This document shows positions 48,040 to 60,416 of a stretch of DNA of 64,000 nucleotides, one piece after another. Source of the stretch: Bisporella sp. PMI_857 (taxonomy: Eukaryota > Ascomycota > Leotiomycetes > Helotiales > Helotiaceae); assembly GCA_021307315.1 (NCBI GenBank), contig JAJSPD010000047.1:62001-126000 (forward strand). The letters are read 5' to 3'. Each line of letters opens with the position of its first letter. Position 1 is the first letter of the stretch. Below the pieces are notes generated by a model, which worked only from the letters and a program-made list of their open reading frames with translations, was not told the DNA's origin and ran no database searches. A program made the translations under genes and the position numbers.

Positions 48040-49784
48040 GAATACTGCTGACAAAAGGACAGAGAGGTCACAAATTAGGCATTCAAGCTATTGTCGGAAA
48101 AGAGAAAAGAATCCTCCAAAATCGCGGAAGAGAGCATGTCTTCACTGCACTAGAGCGAAGGCGCACTGTGATACTGGAAGTCCGTCATGTGAAAGATGCA
48201 TAAAAAGAAAAGTCACGTGCGTTTATCAGCAATTACGAGGTTCTAAGCCGCTGGAAGGACCTCTAGAGCAGGAGCAGGAGAACGAGCAGTTTGGAACTAG
48301 AATATCATCGTCCGAAAGGTCGCCATCCATTGAATTAGGTTTCACCTTACCAGATCTGGAATATCATGTTGATCAGGTGTTCCATGATGAAGCTATTGTC
48401 CCACTATTCCAGACTACTCCTGAAGAACTTGATGCTCTGAGCTGGACCAATATACTTCCAGAGCAAGTCAACATCTCAGAGAGGACTCTGTCTTCATATT
48501 CAGAGCATGTCAACGATCTCAACGAGTTCTCGTACCAGCCTCTATATGGTTCAGGTATTCAATCTGTAGTACCATCCACAACGAGAGAAAGTCTGGGGTC
48601 AGAACTTGTGTCTCCTAAGCTGATATCGAAAGCGTCACCTGCGGCAAAGGCGACTTTCTTGCCAAGCCATATAGACCCCTCAAAATTTTCAATGATTGGG
48701 GTCCCGTTCCCTCTCTACGTTGAACCAGTCTTGCGCGCCCCGAGAGCTTTTATGCCCAAAAAAATGCGGCACCGGCAGCTCTCGCTCAGCAGGAGGTTTA
48801 TCATTTGTACCCTAGCCGCATATCCATATATGATGTTGCCGGACAAATGCTTGCCGCCATTTATACACTCACAATCTTTGACCAAGGAATTTGATCAAGA
48901 GAAGCGAAAAATCCAGACATCATATCCTGGACCTTTGGCAGCATGTGCTGGTATTATCGCCATGTGGTCCGTCAAGAATAAGAACAACAGTGTCTTTATA
49001 TGGAGGGCGATTAAGGCTGAGCAAGAGAGAATCCTAACTGACGCTAGTTGACTAACATACAAAATGGAGGAGTAAAAGCTAACGTATCATAGCATTATGC
49101 CTATAGTGACCAGGATGCAGTGGCTGCGTGGCAGTCTATATGCCTATATTTTATTTTGCGAGTACACGAGAAAGATAGCGATGTGACGGACTTTGACATC
49201 CCGTTGATTGGTACCATGATTGTGTGCATTCTCCCCGTCCATAACTAGTGCATTGACTAAATTAAATAGAAACTCTCTATAAAAATTAGAGGAATCACTG
49301 AGAGGTATTCTAAACCGTTGATAAACGGTCTGCCAACGTGGGAAGGCTGGGCTCTAGCGGAATCACTTCGCCGGTAAGACCAAGACAGGTACCCATATCA
49401 TGGCAACAGGATGCTGAATCCATCCACAGTACCATATATATAATCTTCATCATTGACTTCCTGTTTGATCTTAGCTCTGGAACGAATCTCTACAGAGTTT
49501 GCGATGCGGGGAAGTCATTGTCGGAGATGCCGCTTCCATGCTCGAAGGGTCTTTGGAGCGCGCAAACAAGATCGAAATGGGAGATAGCGTATATGATGCA
49601 GTCAGCTTGGAAAAGCAAAAAGACGCGTCATACTCTTTCATTTGCTGATTTGCTGAGGCATGATGCTGAGGACGATCTTCCTGATTGTGATAGTGCGCTT
49701 GATTTATGGTTGGCTGATGTTGATGAACTTGGGGCGATAATCGTGGCTTCTGCGGGTTTGGCGGATGATGTGTATAACATGTAG
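48040..49784 (+). CDS. Zn2Cys6 transcription factor, N-terminal start unresolved
   Basis: The zinc cluster begins at 48137: CLHCTRAKAHCDTGSPSCER, then CIKRKVTC, the canonical six-cysteine spacing. The frame runs to 49048 through AFMPKKMRHRQLSLSRRF and GIIAMWSVKNKNNSVFIWRA. It resumes as HYAYSDQDAVAAWQSICLYF near 49095, then LPTWEGWALAESLRR. The intron 49374-49429 (GTAAGA...CACAG) leads to FIIDFLFDLSSGTNLYRVCD and the C-terminus to TAG 49784. These are consecutive blocks of one fungal-regulator family. The first junction has no GT donor in phase, but a GC donor after ILTD (49046/49047) to the acceptor CATAG restores ILTD-HYAY. No ATG precedes the cluster in frame, so an upstream exon must exist or the start is lost. 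Probably a cluster or pathway regulator; target unknown. Confidence 0.65.
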
Positions 49785-52335
49785 CAGCTCGTAAGCGCTT
49801 CAAGCCATCTGGAGGGACCGCGAAACGCCAAGAAGAGGTGGTGATTGTTTTTAAGACTGATGCAAAGTTGTTAGTCGCGTAAAGATGCTAGACAATGGCT
49901 GGTAATTAAACCCAATCCACTATCTAACCTCCAAATTATGATTTCCACTTGCGCCAAACGCGTGTGTTGAGAGAAACATCCCCATTCATTCAAAGTAGCG
50001 AGATTCAGCGTACCCTGGGCCAATCACCCCAGCCTGAGTTCTACCCCTCGTGTCATAAGCAAAGCCAAGTAGGTACCGGGATACTATGCAGCTGCTAATC
50101 CCGGTTGCGAAGGTCTGCAAAATTACAGTGAGCGTACGTATCGCACAGCATGCGTACCGACAGCATTTATCTGATACTAACATCGTTCCGTGACAGATGT
50201 AGTGGGAATAATATCAGCTTTGGAGCTTCAGAAAAAGGGTATTTCGTAACCCGATCCAACCTACTCCAAAACAGGACGGCCATTCTTCTTTGCCAAGAAG
50301 AGACTTTAATTCTATATGCATCATGGTTACATGCGGTTCATAAGGTCAGGTTTTGCAGGGTAATACAGCTCTACAAGGCCTCTCCAATGCCGCGCCTAGA
50401 GTTTACGCCACATTGTTTTTGTGCCGAATTATTGCAAGGTTTTTTAAGAGTGGGCGGGCCCAAATCCGGTTTAACGTACCTAACGGAGTTTATTTATCTC
50501 AGATCTGCACTGTCTGTGTACTGCCATTTAGAGCCACGCTATTGCCTCCACACCTGCAGCGGTCCGCGGGAATGAGATCTCGGTGTGCCGCATAGAGCGA
50601 TTTAGCGTTGACTGTGAGCTATAGTATCTAAGCCATTGATGATTCTATCATCAGATTCAATTGCAGTTCTTCCTACTACCCATAGCGGCGGAGCGCGCCA
50701 ATCTAATACCAGTTCGATTCCAAACCAAAATTAGAAATACTGCGAGTCTCTCCACGGTCAAACATCGTTTGATGTCTATCCTGGTCGAGGAGGGGTGCCA
50801 AGGTTTAGCCACGATACGCTATGGATCCGTTAGTTAATTAATGCAGAATTATATGGCGTCCACTCAAGTGCCATGACCAGCTAGCGGAACGGCAAGCGTA
50901 ATTATTGATGATGTGTAAACCCCAGCTCCCTACCAATTCTTGCTTTGTTCTAGGATTATCTACTACCTCAAACATTGTCGAAACTCATGTCCAAGTGACA
51001 TTTCGTAACCGTAAAGCCTCAAAAGCTCAGGACTCCCGTAATTTGACTTCTGATCCATGTGCGTTCTCAATTTTAAGAATGAATAACGATTGATAGCTAA
51101 GTGCTACGAAACTCAAGCAAATATCTCGAACATAATGCATGGCGTTTGCAAGAGCGGGGTTCTTGTATAAGCTTTTACTGGCACCCAGTAGAGCTATCGG
51201 CGTGGCTCCTACGCCTTGTAAGCATACGATTTGCATGCTAGGGTAACATTAAGGCAGCTCCCGGTGGACACGGGAAAGCCAGTCGAGATAAACATATCCC
51301 CGCTTTATCTTCACATATTTTAACAATTTTCCGAATTAGGAGTTCCATCTTTGACCGCTCATCTCTTAAAACAACCGATTTTAAATGCAAAGGGTCTTCT
51401 TTGGGCAACCTGCTTACCAAATACCGCTTTTTGTGTCCACTTGGAGGCAAGTACTTGGCATTACAACCTCATTTTGTGATGCGTGTTCAATATCATCTCA
51501 TACAACAATATATATTATTTGAGAACGTACACTAAGGACACCTGTTCTGCCACGGACCTCATATCCAATGACTGCATTGCATGTTTTGTGCGGATGTGTG
51601 GATCCTTTGCGCGAAGTTTTGCGCGTGTTTTTTGTATGAGCATTCATGTGGTCTTGTATCTCTCTTGCTGATTGCAAGATATATTTGACGGTGTTTAGAT
51701 CTTCCCGTCATTTTCTACTTGAGACAAGCTGTTCTTGCTTTGCTCATCCTAGGCTATTAGTCATCATTTCAATCAAATATCTAGCACGCTGTTCACCCAA
51801 ACATCTCACCTTGCTAATAGTTCCTGTGTGCCTTTCACGAGCAGCGTTTGCACATTATCATAATGAAGTTTCTTGACGAAATGCTGGATAATTAAAATCA
51901 TGGCATCTCTCTACGACGTTGTCCGTTCTGGATATAGTCACCCTCAAGCAGAGCCTGGCCATGTGGAATTATCTTGTTGAAGTCGCCAAAGAGCAATCCC
52001 CGCTAGAGTAATTGGCTGACCTTCATGCACACATTCTCAGCTTATGTTTGAATGAATTATGTAGGAAACTGTAATCCAAAGAACAGAATCTAACGCATCT
52101 TTAGCCATTGCGGACAGTTCGTATCATAATTGATGTAGTAGCAATTTGTATACTCGGCCAGAGCCGTGATACCGAGAATGGTTGTGGGTCGGTTGTTTTC
52201 CAGCATAATATACCGCTGTGAGTGAAGCCTCATGAGGACTTCTATTTTGCGGCATACTCAGCATCAATATGGCTCTGCACCACATAAAAGATCAAACTAG
52301 CGCGTCTTCCTCGGAAACTAGCACTTAGAGAGTGC

Positions 52336-52374
52336 TCCGAAGAGCAAGTGGGCGGTGGCGCGGCATCCGGTAGA
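52336..52374. repeat. Copy 1 of a diverged dispersed repeat
   Basis: It aligns with 55871-55910 at about 32 of 39 positions; the shared core reads GGTGGC then CATCCGG. Several differences are G/A or C/T transitions. It may be a transposon fragment. Confidence 0.35.
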
Positions 52375-55300
52375 AATTGATTGCCTTAAAAAACCTGTCA
52401 GTGCACGCTAGGTCTCGCCAAGGAGGAGTGGAGTGGAAAGAGAGAGGAGCTTGGTAATATTTTTAAGAAAACATTAACATGCGCAGCCTATTCAGCTGGC
52501 ACTGTTCTTATAGATAGAAGATAGCATATCAAAGTGTCAAGTCGAATATGCGAATATTTTTCACTTTCCCCGGCTCGCCTCATGAACAGGATCATGATCG
52601 TTCTCTGTGTATTTTTTTAACAGACGTCATCATTAAAGTTACTACATTCTACTCAATAATAGTTAACTAGCCATAGCAGTGCCATTGGTCGAATGTGGCA
52701 TGAACCTCTTCGCCCTGGTACAGTGCGAAGTAAAGTTCGTGGCTGGCTGTCATCCTTTAGAGTTCTGTCGATCCGCGCTGAAGCCGTATTTGACCAGGAT
52801 GGGTATAAGTTTCAGTCACAGTGCTTCCAAACGCAGCTTGGGAAGTGAATGGAAGTACAGCGGTCAAAGGTGGTAGCATGAGTGAGGCAAGCTTTTCAAG
52901 GATGCCGACTTGGACTGAAAGGAAATTAAAATGAATAACTAAGCGAAAACACTGCTCATTATAGCTAGCGCTTCTTGCTCCAAAGAGCCTTTTCTACCTG
53001 TGTAGCTATTTTTAGCCTCAACACGGAAGTTGAGAGCACGTATCGGAATAAAAGGCTCAACGTGCGGCCCGGCACTGTTTCTGTCTCGGCACAATGAACC
53101 AGACTCGAGAAGGATCACGCTAATGTTCGTGGCTTGATTTTAAACTACCTTTGTGTCTGTGTGAATAACAGTACTCTAACCTTGTTGACAAGACAAAAGA
53201 GTTAACTGTAGGCATGCAGGGATTAGACCCTTTGTCAATTGGGTTCACTGTTACTGAGGTCATTTTCGTGGTGTTAGCAGTGGGAGTATCATTACTGGTG
53301 TACTGTTAAGAATCTTATATCGTGTACAATTATACTATCTATGCACGGGTTTTTGATTAATCCATGCACACAGTTCGTCTTCCCACAGCGTCTTATGCCG
53401 ATTGTCGGCCACACGAAATTTAGCTTTGCCGATTCTTCCATGTACCGCCCCGGCTAGGCGCATAACATGGGGCGGGTGATCTGGCTAAAGGCAAGCCAGG
53501 GGCGTAGGTATATCGATTGCTTAAAGTAAAATGATGGCTAGAAAGCTTTTTGCAATACCTGATCTCACTTGGAAGTTTAAAATTGATTTTTATCTTAAAT
53601 TGGTGCCAAGTCTGAGGCTTCTTACGCCGAGTAGCCAGAAATTCTGGTGGAAATATAAAGTTCAAAGCAAGGTGGTGTAACTCCAGGCTGCTGGAGCATG
53701 TCCAATCGTCCGAACGCTGGTTGGGAAGAAAGGAGATTGGACCCCATGGGAAACAAAGTGAAACTCTAAATCAACCCTGACAGAATCTTCAACCAGCAAG
53801 CGACTTCTTGACTTTTCATCCCCTGGTGCCTGGAGCCTGAAGCCTTGGCACGCAGATCGAGCGGAAGTCCAACATGATTCGTTTCCAGTTTGTAGGGCCC
53901 ATGTTCATGCAGGTCTAATATTTGACTGAGCTTCAAGGAAAATCCTATGTCGACTTTGCTTCGACATGAATGTGTGGATAATTGTTCCTTTGTTTTTTGG
54001 GGGGGAGTAACCTTCCTACCATCTGTACAAACCATGCAAATAAAGTAGAATTCCAGGGCCATTATCCGTTCCTATGCCAAATCATTCGAGCAACGCAAGG
54101 CTCCAAGAAAAAGCCATGCCGTTGCTGGAGATACGGCTGTCGCTACAGTCCTTGTCTTGCAAGTGTTCTAGAAAGGGTGGGACACTAAACCCTCCACATT
54201 GACTTAGACTGGCCTAGAACCAAGTCGATCTGAAACTCCTTAGAACCAATTGGATTCGGAAATATTATCTGCTCCTCCAGAACGCGGCTATCAGGATCAT
54301 TGTAAACTCAGTACCGAATCATGATGTTTGTGATCACATGTTGGAATGGACAACGTTAATTGAGGACCGTGCCCCAAATAAGAAAGATCCCGTCACCAAG
54401 CTAGTATCTTTAACAAAATAAGAAGCAATATGCTTTGACTCAGCGGAAAAGCCGTCAAATGCAGTAAGACTACCATTCCCTGAAGTTGCCTCTCTGTCGT
54501 TGTGCTATATTCAAAATGGAAAATCTTAACGATTTAGAGCAAGACCCCTGCCCTTGTCAAATTCAGCACACGAACTACCATGGAGAAGCGCCGTGGTTGT
54601 CGAGAATTTTTGTGACGTAGGTCGAAAATAAACTGGCTATCGCTTCACTAGTTTAGGCTGTCTTTGTCGCAAACATGATACGGAACTTAGCAAGTACCCC
54701 GAGAACAAACGATGTGTCAGCATATAAAGTACGTGCCAACAAGACAAAGTGAAGCGGGGAAAGCAAACCTCTTTCTACGAAGTGAAGTGACAGGTCATTG
54801 CCCCTCATGCCATAGAGCAGGCACAAGCAGATTGATGCCTGCTCTGCTGCAGGTCGTGAGCCCAATTTGTCCAATTTTGGTCAAGGTATGGTCGAAGACG
54901 ATCTTCTTCCAGTCTGTGAGCTAATGCGGATGTAGTGCGAGGTAGTGAAGTTGTGAAACTGGTTCAGCGGTGAGGATTGTAAGTCACTGAATAGGTATCA
55001 TCCTAGATTAGAACGCGCACAAGCTCCTCTGCCAGAGTCATAGGTCTCAAAACTTGTGCTAGATCTTTTATTATGTGGCAGAATGAAAATTGCTTTTGTT
55101 AGTTAAGAGAGTGAGTGCACAGACACTGTATCCACTCTAGAATAATATATAAAGCTTTGACTTCCTCCACAGCTCCAACACTATCATTCTCAGGAACCGT
55201 TTCGAAACTCAAATTGGCGAGCCTTCAAAGGATCGTCACACGCCGTCATCTAGGTAAATTCCCTTCAGATTTGACATATGGAGCTCTAATTTCTACTTAT

Positions 55301-55870
55301 AAGAAATCTCTAACTACGTCGAACGACTGAAGGATAGAGGTTCACATTATCAATTATTCGACGCTCTCCCTGGTCAAATCAGCCCAACGCTGGTCAATGA
55401 ACACTGTCTGAAATAGCGCACGCTATATCAACAAATAAGAACATTGATTGAAAGTTCGTTTTTATGATCCACAGGGGTATCGAGGGGCTTTGAGACTAAC
55501 TTCATATCAGAAGCTAACGCTGTGTTGCGTTGTTTCCCGGAAGAGAAGATTCGACATTCCAGAAAATATTGCTACCTAGTGAAAAGTCCAGTATACAGGT
55601 ACGAAAGTGCACACGCCGTTGCCATATAGATTGCATACTAATATTTAGCAACAAGCTACCCTTCATTCTTCGAATCACCACCATAATGGCAACACAAATG
55701 ATCGAGGACGTCAGCAATACGGAGTGTTGTGTGGAAGGCTGCAAGTAAGTGCGAAAGTACATATGTTCCCTCATTCAATGCTTCATCAATTTTCTTCTCG
55801 TTGGATGAAAATTGCAGAAATCATAGAAAGAGAAATCAGATTCCAAAAATTTACAAAGTAGAACGCTAAC

Positions 55871-55910
55871 TCCGAAAAGCAAATGTGGTGGTGGCCCCAC
55901 ATCCGGCAGA
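55871..55910. repeat. Copy 2 of a diverged dispersed repeat
   Basis: Same orientation as 52336-52374, with one extra base. See that entry. Function unknown. Confidence 0.35.
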
Positions 55911-57254
55911 TGATTAGTAGTGTTCGAGATGCACCCCGACAATTCTCATTTAATATATATTAAAGTTAATTGATCTATTAAGAATAAGAGCTTTAGTTTG
56001 GTTCATGCTATAAAGCGATATCTATGTTTTGATAGTGTTGTCCAAATTTGCCATTCAACATGTAGATGACCCCAATGATAGACTTTGATAAGAAAATTAG
56101 CGGAATGTATTGTCAAGACAAGTAACATCTAAGACGTTCCTCATCGAGAACAATCCCAAATCTCTTAGCTATGTGTGGCTTGGCGGAGGCACCACTACCC
56201 TCTTATGTTCGAGATGTTTAGCGTCACATCTTACCCAAGCAACTATAGTCATCAAAATTGGCCACAATCAGCGCCGTATAGTCATAACATATATATATTG
56301 GCTCAGCTCTATTGTCTATCTGTAACCGCAGTTTAGGAGTTTAGGAGTTTGATCTCCCCCAAGAGACGTGCTCCAACATGCACAATGGTGCCGTGATTAT
56401 TATTGAAAAGGACTACACTATCCATTATCCACAATTCTAACCCTTCCAATATCATCAAGAATTGAGAGCCTATCGGATATATGTTTGATACCTTTGTATC
56501 GACTGGTGATACAGAGTGAGGCTCTAGGTCATGCAAAGCACATAATAAAGTGCTTTATATGGTATTACAAAGATTATCTTCTAATATTTTTCTAGCTTGA
56601 ATTGCAAATCCTATATCTCTATAAATTCCAGACCATCCAAAGTGAGACCAAACTCTTGACACGAAGTGTTTAGTATAATATCATTGCATTGTGTATATAA
56701 ATGGCTCTTTATTTCCTGTGGTCCTCTCACGTGACAATCATCTGGGTAAACTTTGCTAGAAAGACTACTTACTTTCTTGTAGCTGCAGCCTCAATTCCAG
56801 TTTTTCTGGGAGCTATGAGCTCAGAGCCTGTTAGCTATCGGTTATGAATAGAATGACTCTAAATCTGTGTCCTCACAGAACACAAACTATTACACTTACT
56901 ATACACCCCATTGGAACATACCTTGATTATTATTCAATTTTCTCTCTCTCAGCTCAAAATGCCTAGACGAGGCAGATTATATGTGACCATATGACGCGCA
57001 TACGTGGACAAAAGAAATCACTATGATTTATCATTGGATAGCCTCGTGTTAGGAGGTGTGTCCGAACGTAAACTTCATTCGCCCCAAACATGCATGTCTG
57101 CATGTAATTCGGTCGGAGCCTCCCCACTTCCAACATTTAGTCGGGCGAGTTGGGCTTCTACAATAAAGTCAGCTGTTGCAGTATGAAACGAACCACGTCT
57201 CCTCTCATTCCTTTTATTCATCAAACCGATCATTGCCATAGAAAACAGCCAGAA

Positions 57255-59007
57255 ATGGGAGATCCTTTTAGCATTATCGCTGGGGCTGCTGGGATAGCAG
57301 CAGCTGCAAGCCAAGTTTGGAAGACTGTGCGGGCTTTCAAAAGAGATTATCAAAACGCGGAGACTCAGATTTGCCATTCTCGATTTCAGCAGGAAATGCT
57401 GCACTCCCATCTTACACATAATCTCCTTACTGGCAACTCGGAGTTTGCTGCTGCCCAAAGCTCATTCCGAAGGATCGAACAAGATTTCCCGCGGATGCCT
57501 TCTTCTGATAGCAAAAACACAAGCAAAAGGGCGAAAGCTCGTTGGGCTGCCAATGGCAGAAACAAAGCCAATGAATGCATCTGTCAGCTTAAGGACACAG
57601 AAATTTCAACCATCTTGAACATAAACCTCGAGACTTAGTAGGTATACCGATTGCTGATTCGATTAGCCCGCGATTCAACTGACAATGAGTAGTGCTCAAG
57701 TTAAGGCGTATCAACGTGAGCAGGACCTAAGAAACAAAACGACCGACGCAGTAACTGGGCGGATATTACAAAGTTTAGAGTTCATCGCTTCCTTGCCTTC
57801 TACAGTTCCACATCCGCCCAGTTCTGCTGATGGTTACGCTGCTAGCGTACTACAGTGGAAACTCCCTTGGCACAATATTGTTACATTTACTATTAGTCTA
57901 ATTGTATATAAAGTCAAGGGGCACAGCAAATGCGAGATACGAGTTCGTGGTGCCATACCATGGTCAACAATCATCAATTTCCGAGTCGCGTGCCTTTGGT
58001 CAACCTGGCCAAGCTTATCAATAGTTCCACTCATCAGAATACAGAATGTCATACCCACAAACTCTCCCATTGTCCAAGCTTGCGAAGAGGGGGATATAGA
58101 AGCCATGAAAGGGCTATTTGCCTCTTCGAGATGCCACCCAAATGACACTACCATTGATGGGAAAAGCCTCCTAGATGTACGTCAACGATTCCTTTTCTTA
58201 GAATGTGACCTGATCAACCTAGTTGACGATTCGGGCTGGGAGATTCGATGCGACGAGCTTCCTGCTTCAGCTGGGTGCGGATCCCTGCATAACTTCTGGC
58301 CGTTGGGAGACGTAAGCCTGAAATTTTATTCTCACAGTGTAATCACCTAATGAGCGACTAGGAGTCCACTAGACATAGCATTCATTTATGGACAAGTCGA
58401 AACTGCTCGAATTTTACTAAAAAGTGGAGCCGATATACATTATGTCAATAAGCGAATGTGGTCAGTTGCGAATTACATATTCGATCCACATGTCCTAAAT
58501 CCCTCCTCAATCGAACTGCTCCAGATCTGTGAAGATGAACATTTCGACGGCTGGAACGTAAAGGATGCAAGAGAGTGGACAGCCCTTCACCGAGCGTCGG
58601 CCTTTGGCCAAGGTAAAGATGTCAGGAAGCTACTGCATATGGGTGCTTCCTTAACAATCGTCTCGTGGCCCATGAGATGGCCGCCAATATTTTGCGCCGT
58701 CAGATATGGAAACGAGTCCACTTTTAACGTACTCGTAGAATGCATGACTCCGTGGTCGTTGGCGACAATGACTGACCTACGAGGCTGGACGTTGCTTCAC
58801 GTGGCAGCCCAGGCCGGCTCCGAGCATATTATTAACGAACTCCTGAAGCGCGGCCTCCGACCAGATGCAAAATCAATCGCCCATGACAAGGCATTGCCGA
58901 ATGAGCTACAATTTTTAGAGCTAGATCCGGGAGATGTCGCCAAAGCTTACCAGACTTACGATATCTATGAGAAGTGCCTGCATCAAACACTACAACCGCC
59001 GACCTGA
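57255..59007 (+). pseudogene. Protein with fungal N-terminal (PigL_N/Helo-like) domain and ankyrin repeats, interrupted
   Basis: From ATG 57255 the protein begins MGDPFSIIAGAAGIAAAASQ, the hydrophobic first helix of the fungal N-terminal domain found at the front of NLR-like and ankyrin proteins. A helical region follows (QLKDTEISTILNINLET) and then TAG at 57636-57638 in frame. Coding-like sequence resumes at 57685 in another frame (MSSAQVKAYQREQDLRNKTT). It runs through IVQACEEGDIEAMKGLF to a GTAAGC donor at about 58313. The next part, SPLDIAFIYGQVETARILLK, is one base out of phase with that donor. Ankyrin units follow: EWTALHRASAFGQGKDVRKL, PPIFCAVRYGNESTF, GWTLLHVAAQAGSEHIINEL. The stop is at 59005. 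No NACHT domain lies between. Either I misplaced introns or the gene is broken at two points; the second is favoured. Confidence 0.55.
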
Positions 59008-60416
59008 ATCTGTAAGTTCAGTTACCGTTCGCTGCAGGCTCCATGATGCCTTGAGTGAACCAAATGATTGAGTAAACGTATTTCATATGATAAGGAGGGA
59101 AATTTCATAAGTTTCATTGGTGTACTGATATTGTACGAGGACCTATGGCTCGAGTTGATGGCGCCTTAATCGTGTAAGATGTTTGAAAAGTTGTTTTATG
59201 AATTGTCCTGCTGTTATTGATCCACCTTGTACTTCTTTTCCTTTAACGAAATTAACTATCTGGATTGTCGATGTCACTTATCTGTTAGTCGCTGTAAGAT
59301 GCTCATGAAGTATTAGAAAACCCTCAGGCGATAAATAGCACACTTTTTCTAAGTTACGCAGCATTCTCTATTGACGTTTCACGCCAAATACATCTACTGT
59401 ATATTTATTCGACTCGGCATATTTGCCCTAAATCCTCTTTTCACTTGTTTAGCCCTCTAATGTGCCTTCTAGTCTATCTCTGCCTTTATAAATGTTCAGT
59501 GACACCGGTCTCATTGCACTTGGGGTGATTTCATGAAAGGCTTCAAATTCACTTCGCAAACTCTCCAGCTCAACGCCCCCCCTATGCCTTTAAAATCAAA
59601 ACTTCCGATCTCTTTTCAGCTACCCTTCGTCATAGATCTAATCGTCCCTAAACATCTCAATTTACTCATCCGCATTCTCCAATCACAGATTATGTTTCCT
59701 CTGATACATATCACACTGGGCGGGATGAACCAAAACACGGTATACCCGTCATATCTTGGGTAGCGAGGCGCCGCACCCATCGGGTTGTCGCGAAGGTGTG
59801 AAGTATGTGAAGCAATCGTGCAAAGCAGATCGCGACTTGCTAAGCTAACCATGAGGCTCGATGTGCACTTGACTCCCCAAGGCCATCTTGCCCGACTCGA
59901 CTGACCAGCGCTACCTCAATCAGAGTAGTGTAGCAGCAGCATTGATTTACGTCTAGCGGATCAGTCCTAGGGCCTCCTATAGAATATGGAGAAGTGCTAA
60001 GCTGAGAAGTTATATACAAAAATATAACTAGACCAAAAGCATTTTAAGCAAAAGCGTAATTAAACCGCCAGTTAATTATGATTCTTCTTCGATATTTAAG
60101 ATAAACATTAGATAAAATATAAAATTAACAGTATGTTCGAGTTTATACCTGAAAGCTATACTTTATAATCGCGAAAATCGAAAGAGAGATAGGCTATTAA
60201 ACAATAAACGGATTTTAAGACTTCATAAGCCGAGAGATGACAGCCATAGGTTATGCATTATAGCCTTTGATCAGTTATCCTGGAAAAGATGTGAATGGCA
60301 TTGGGCAGAACGGCGTTTGGTAGAGCAGCTTCGGAGCGTGGAGAAGCTCAGTAAGTTACTGCGATTGACAGTCCTTCAAAGTTAAGAAATCATCCGAGCA
60401 TTTCCTTAATCTTGGT
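59008..60416. other. Gap with a very AT-rich core
   Basis: No gene. From about 59990 to 60230 the sequence becomes strongly A/T and TA-rich, as often seen in remnants of RIP-mutated repeats; no motif remains. Both flanking genes have their 3' ends here. Confidence 0.45.

Larger units (their letters stand above)
49785..57254. other. 7.5 kb without a supportable gene
   Basis: ORFs on both strands are short (none with recognised domains; the longest, 50150-50575, is 141 codons without protein-like features). AT-rich with frequent stops in all frames. It probably contains decayed repeats, for example the related pair at 52336 and 55871, but no transposase or reverse transcriptase motif could be read. 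Confidence 0.5.

Noticed and set aside
50690..50730. Possible tRNA end (AGTTCGATTCC)
   Set aside because: Flanks do not form a cloverleaf.
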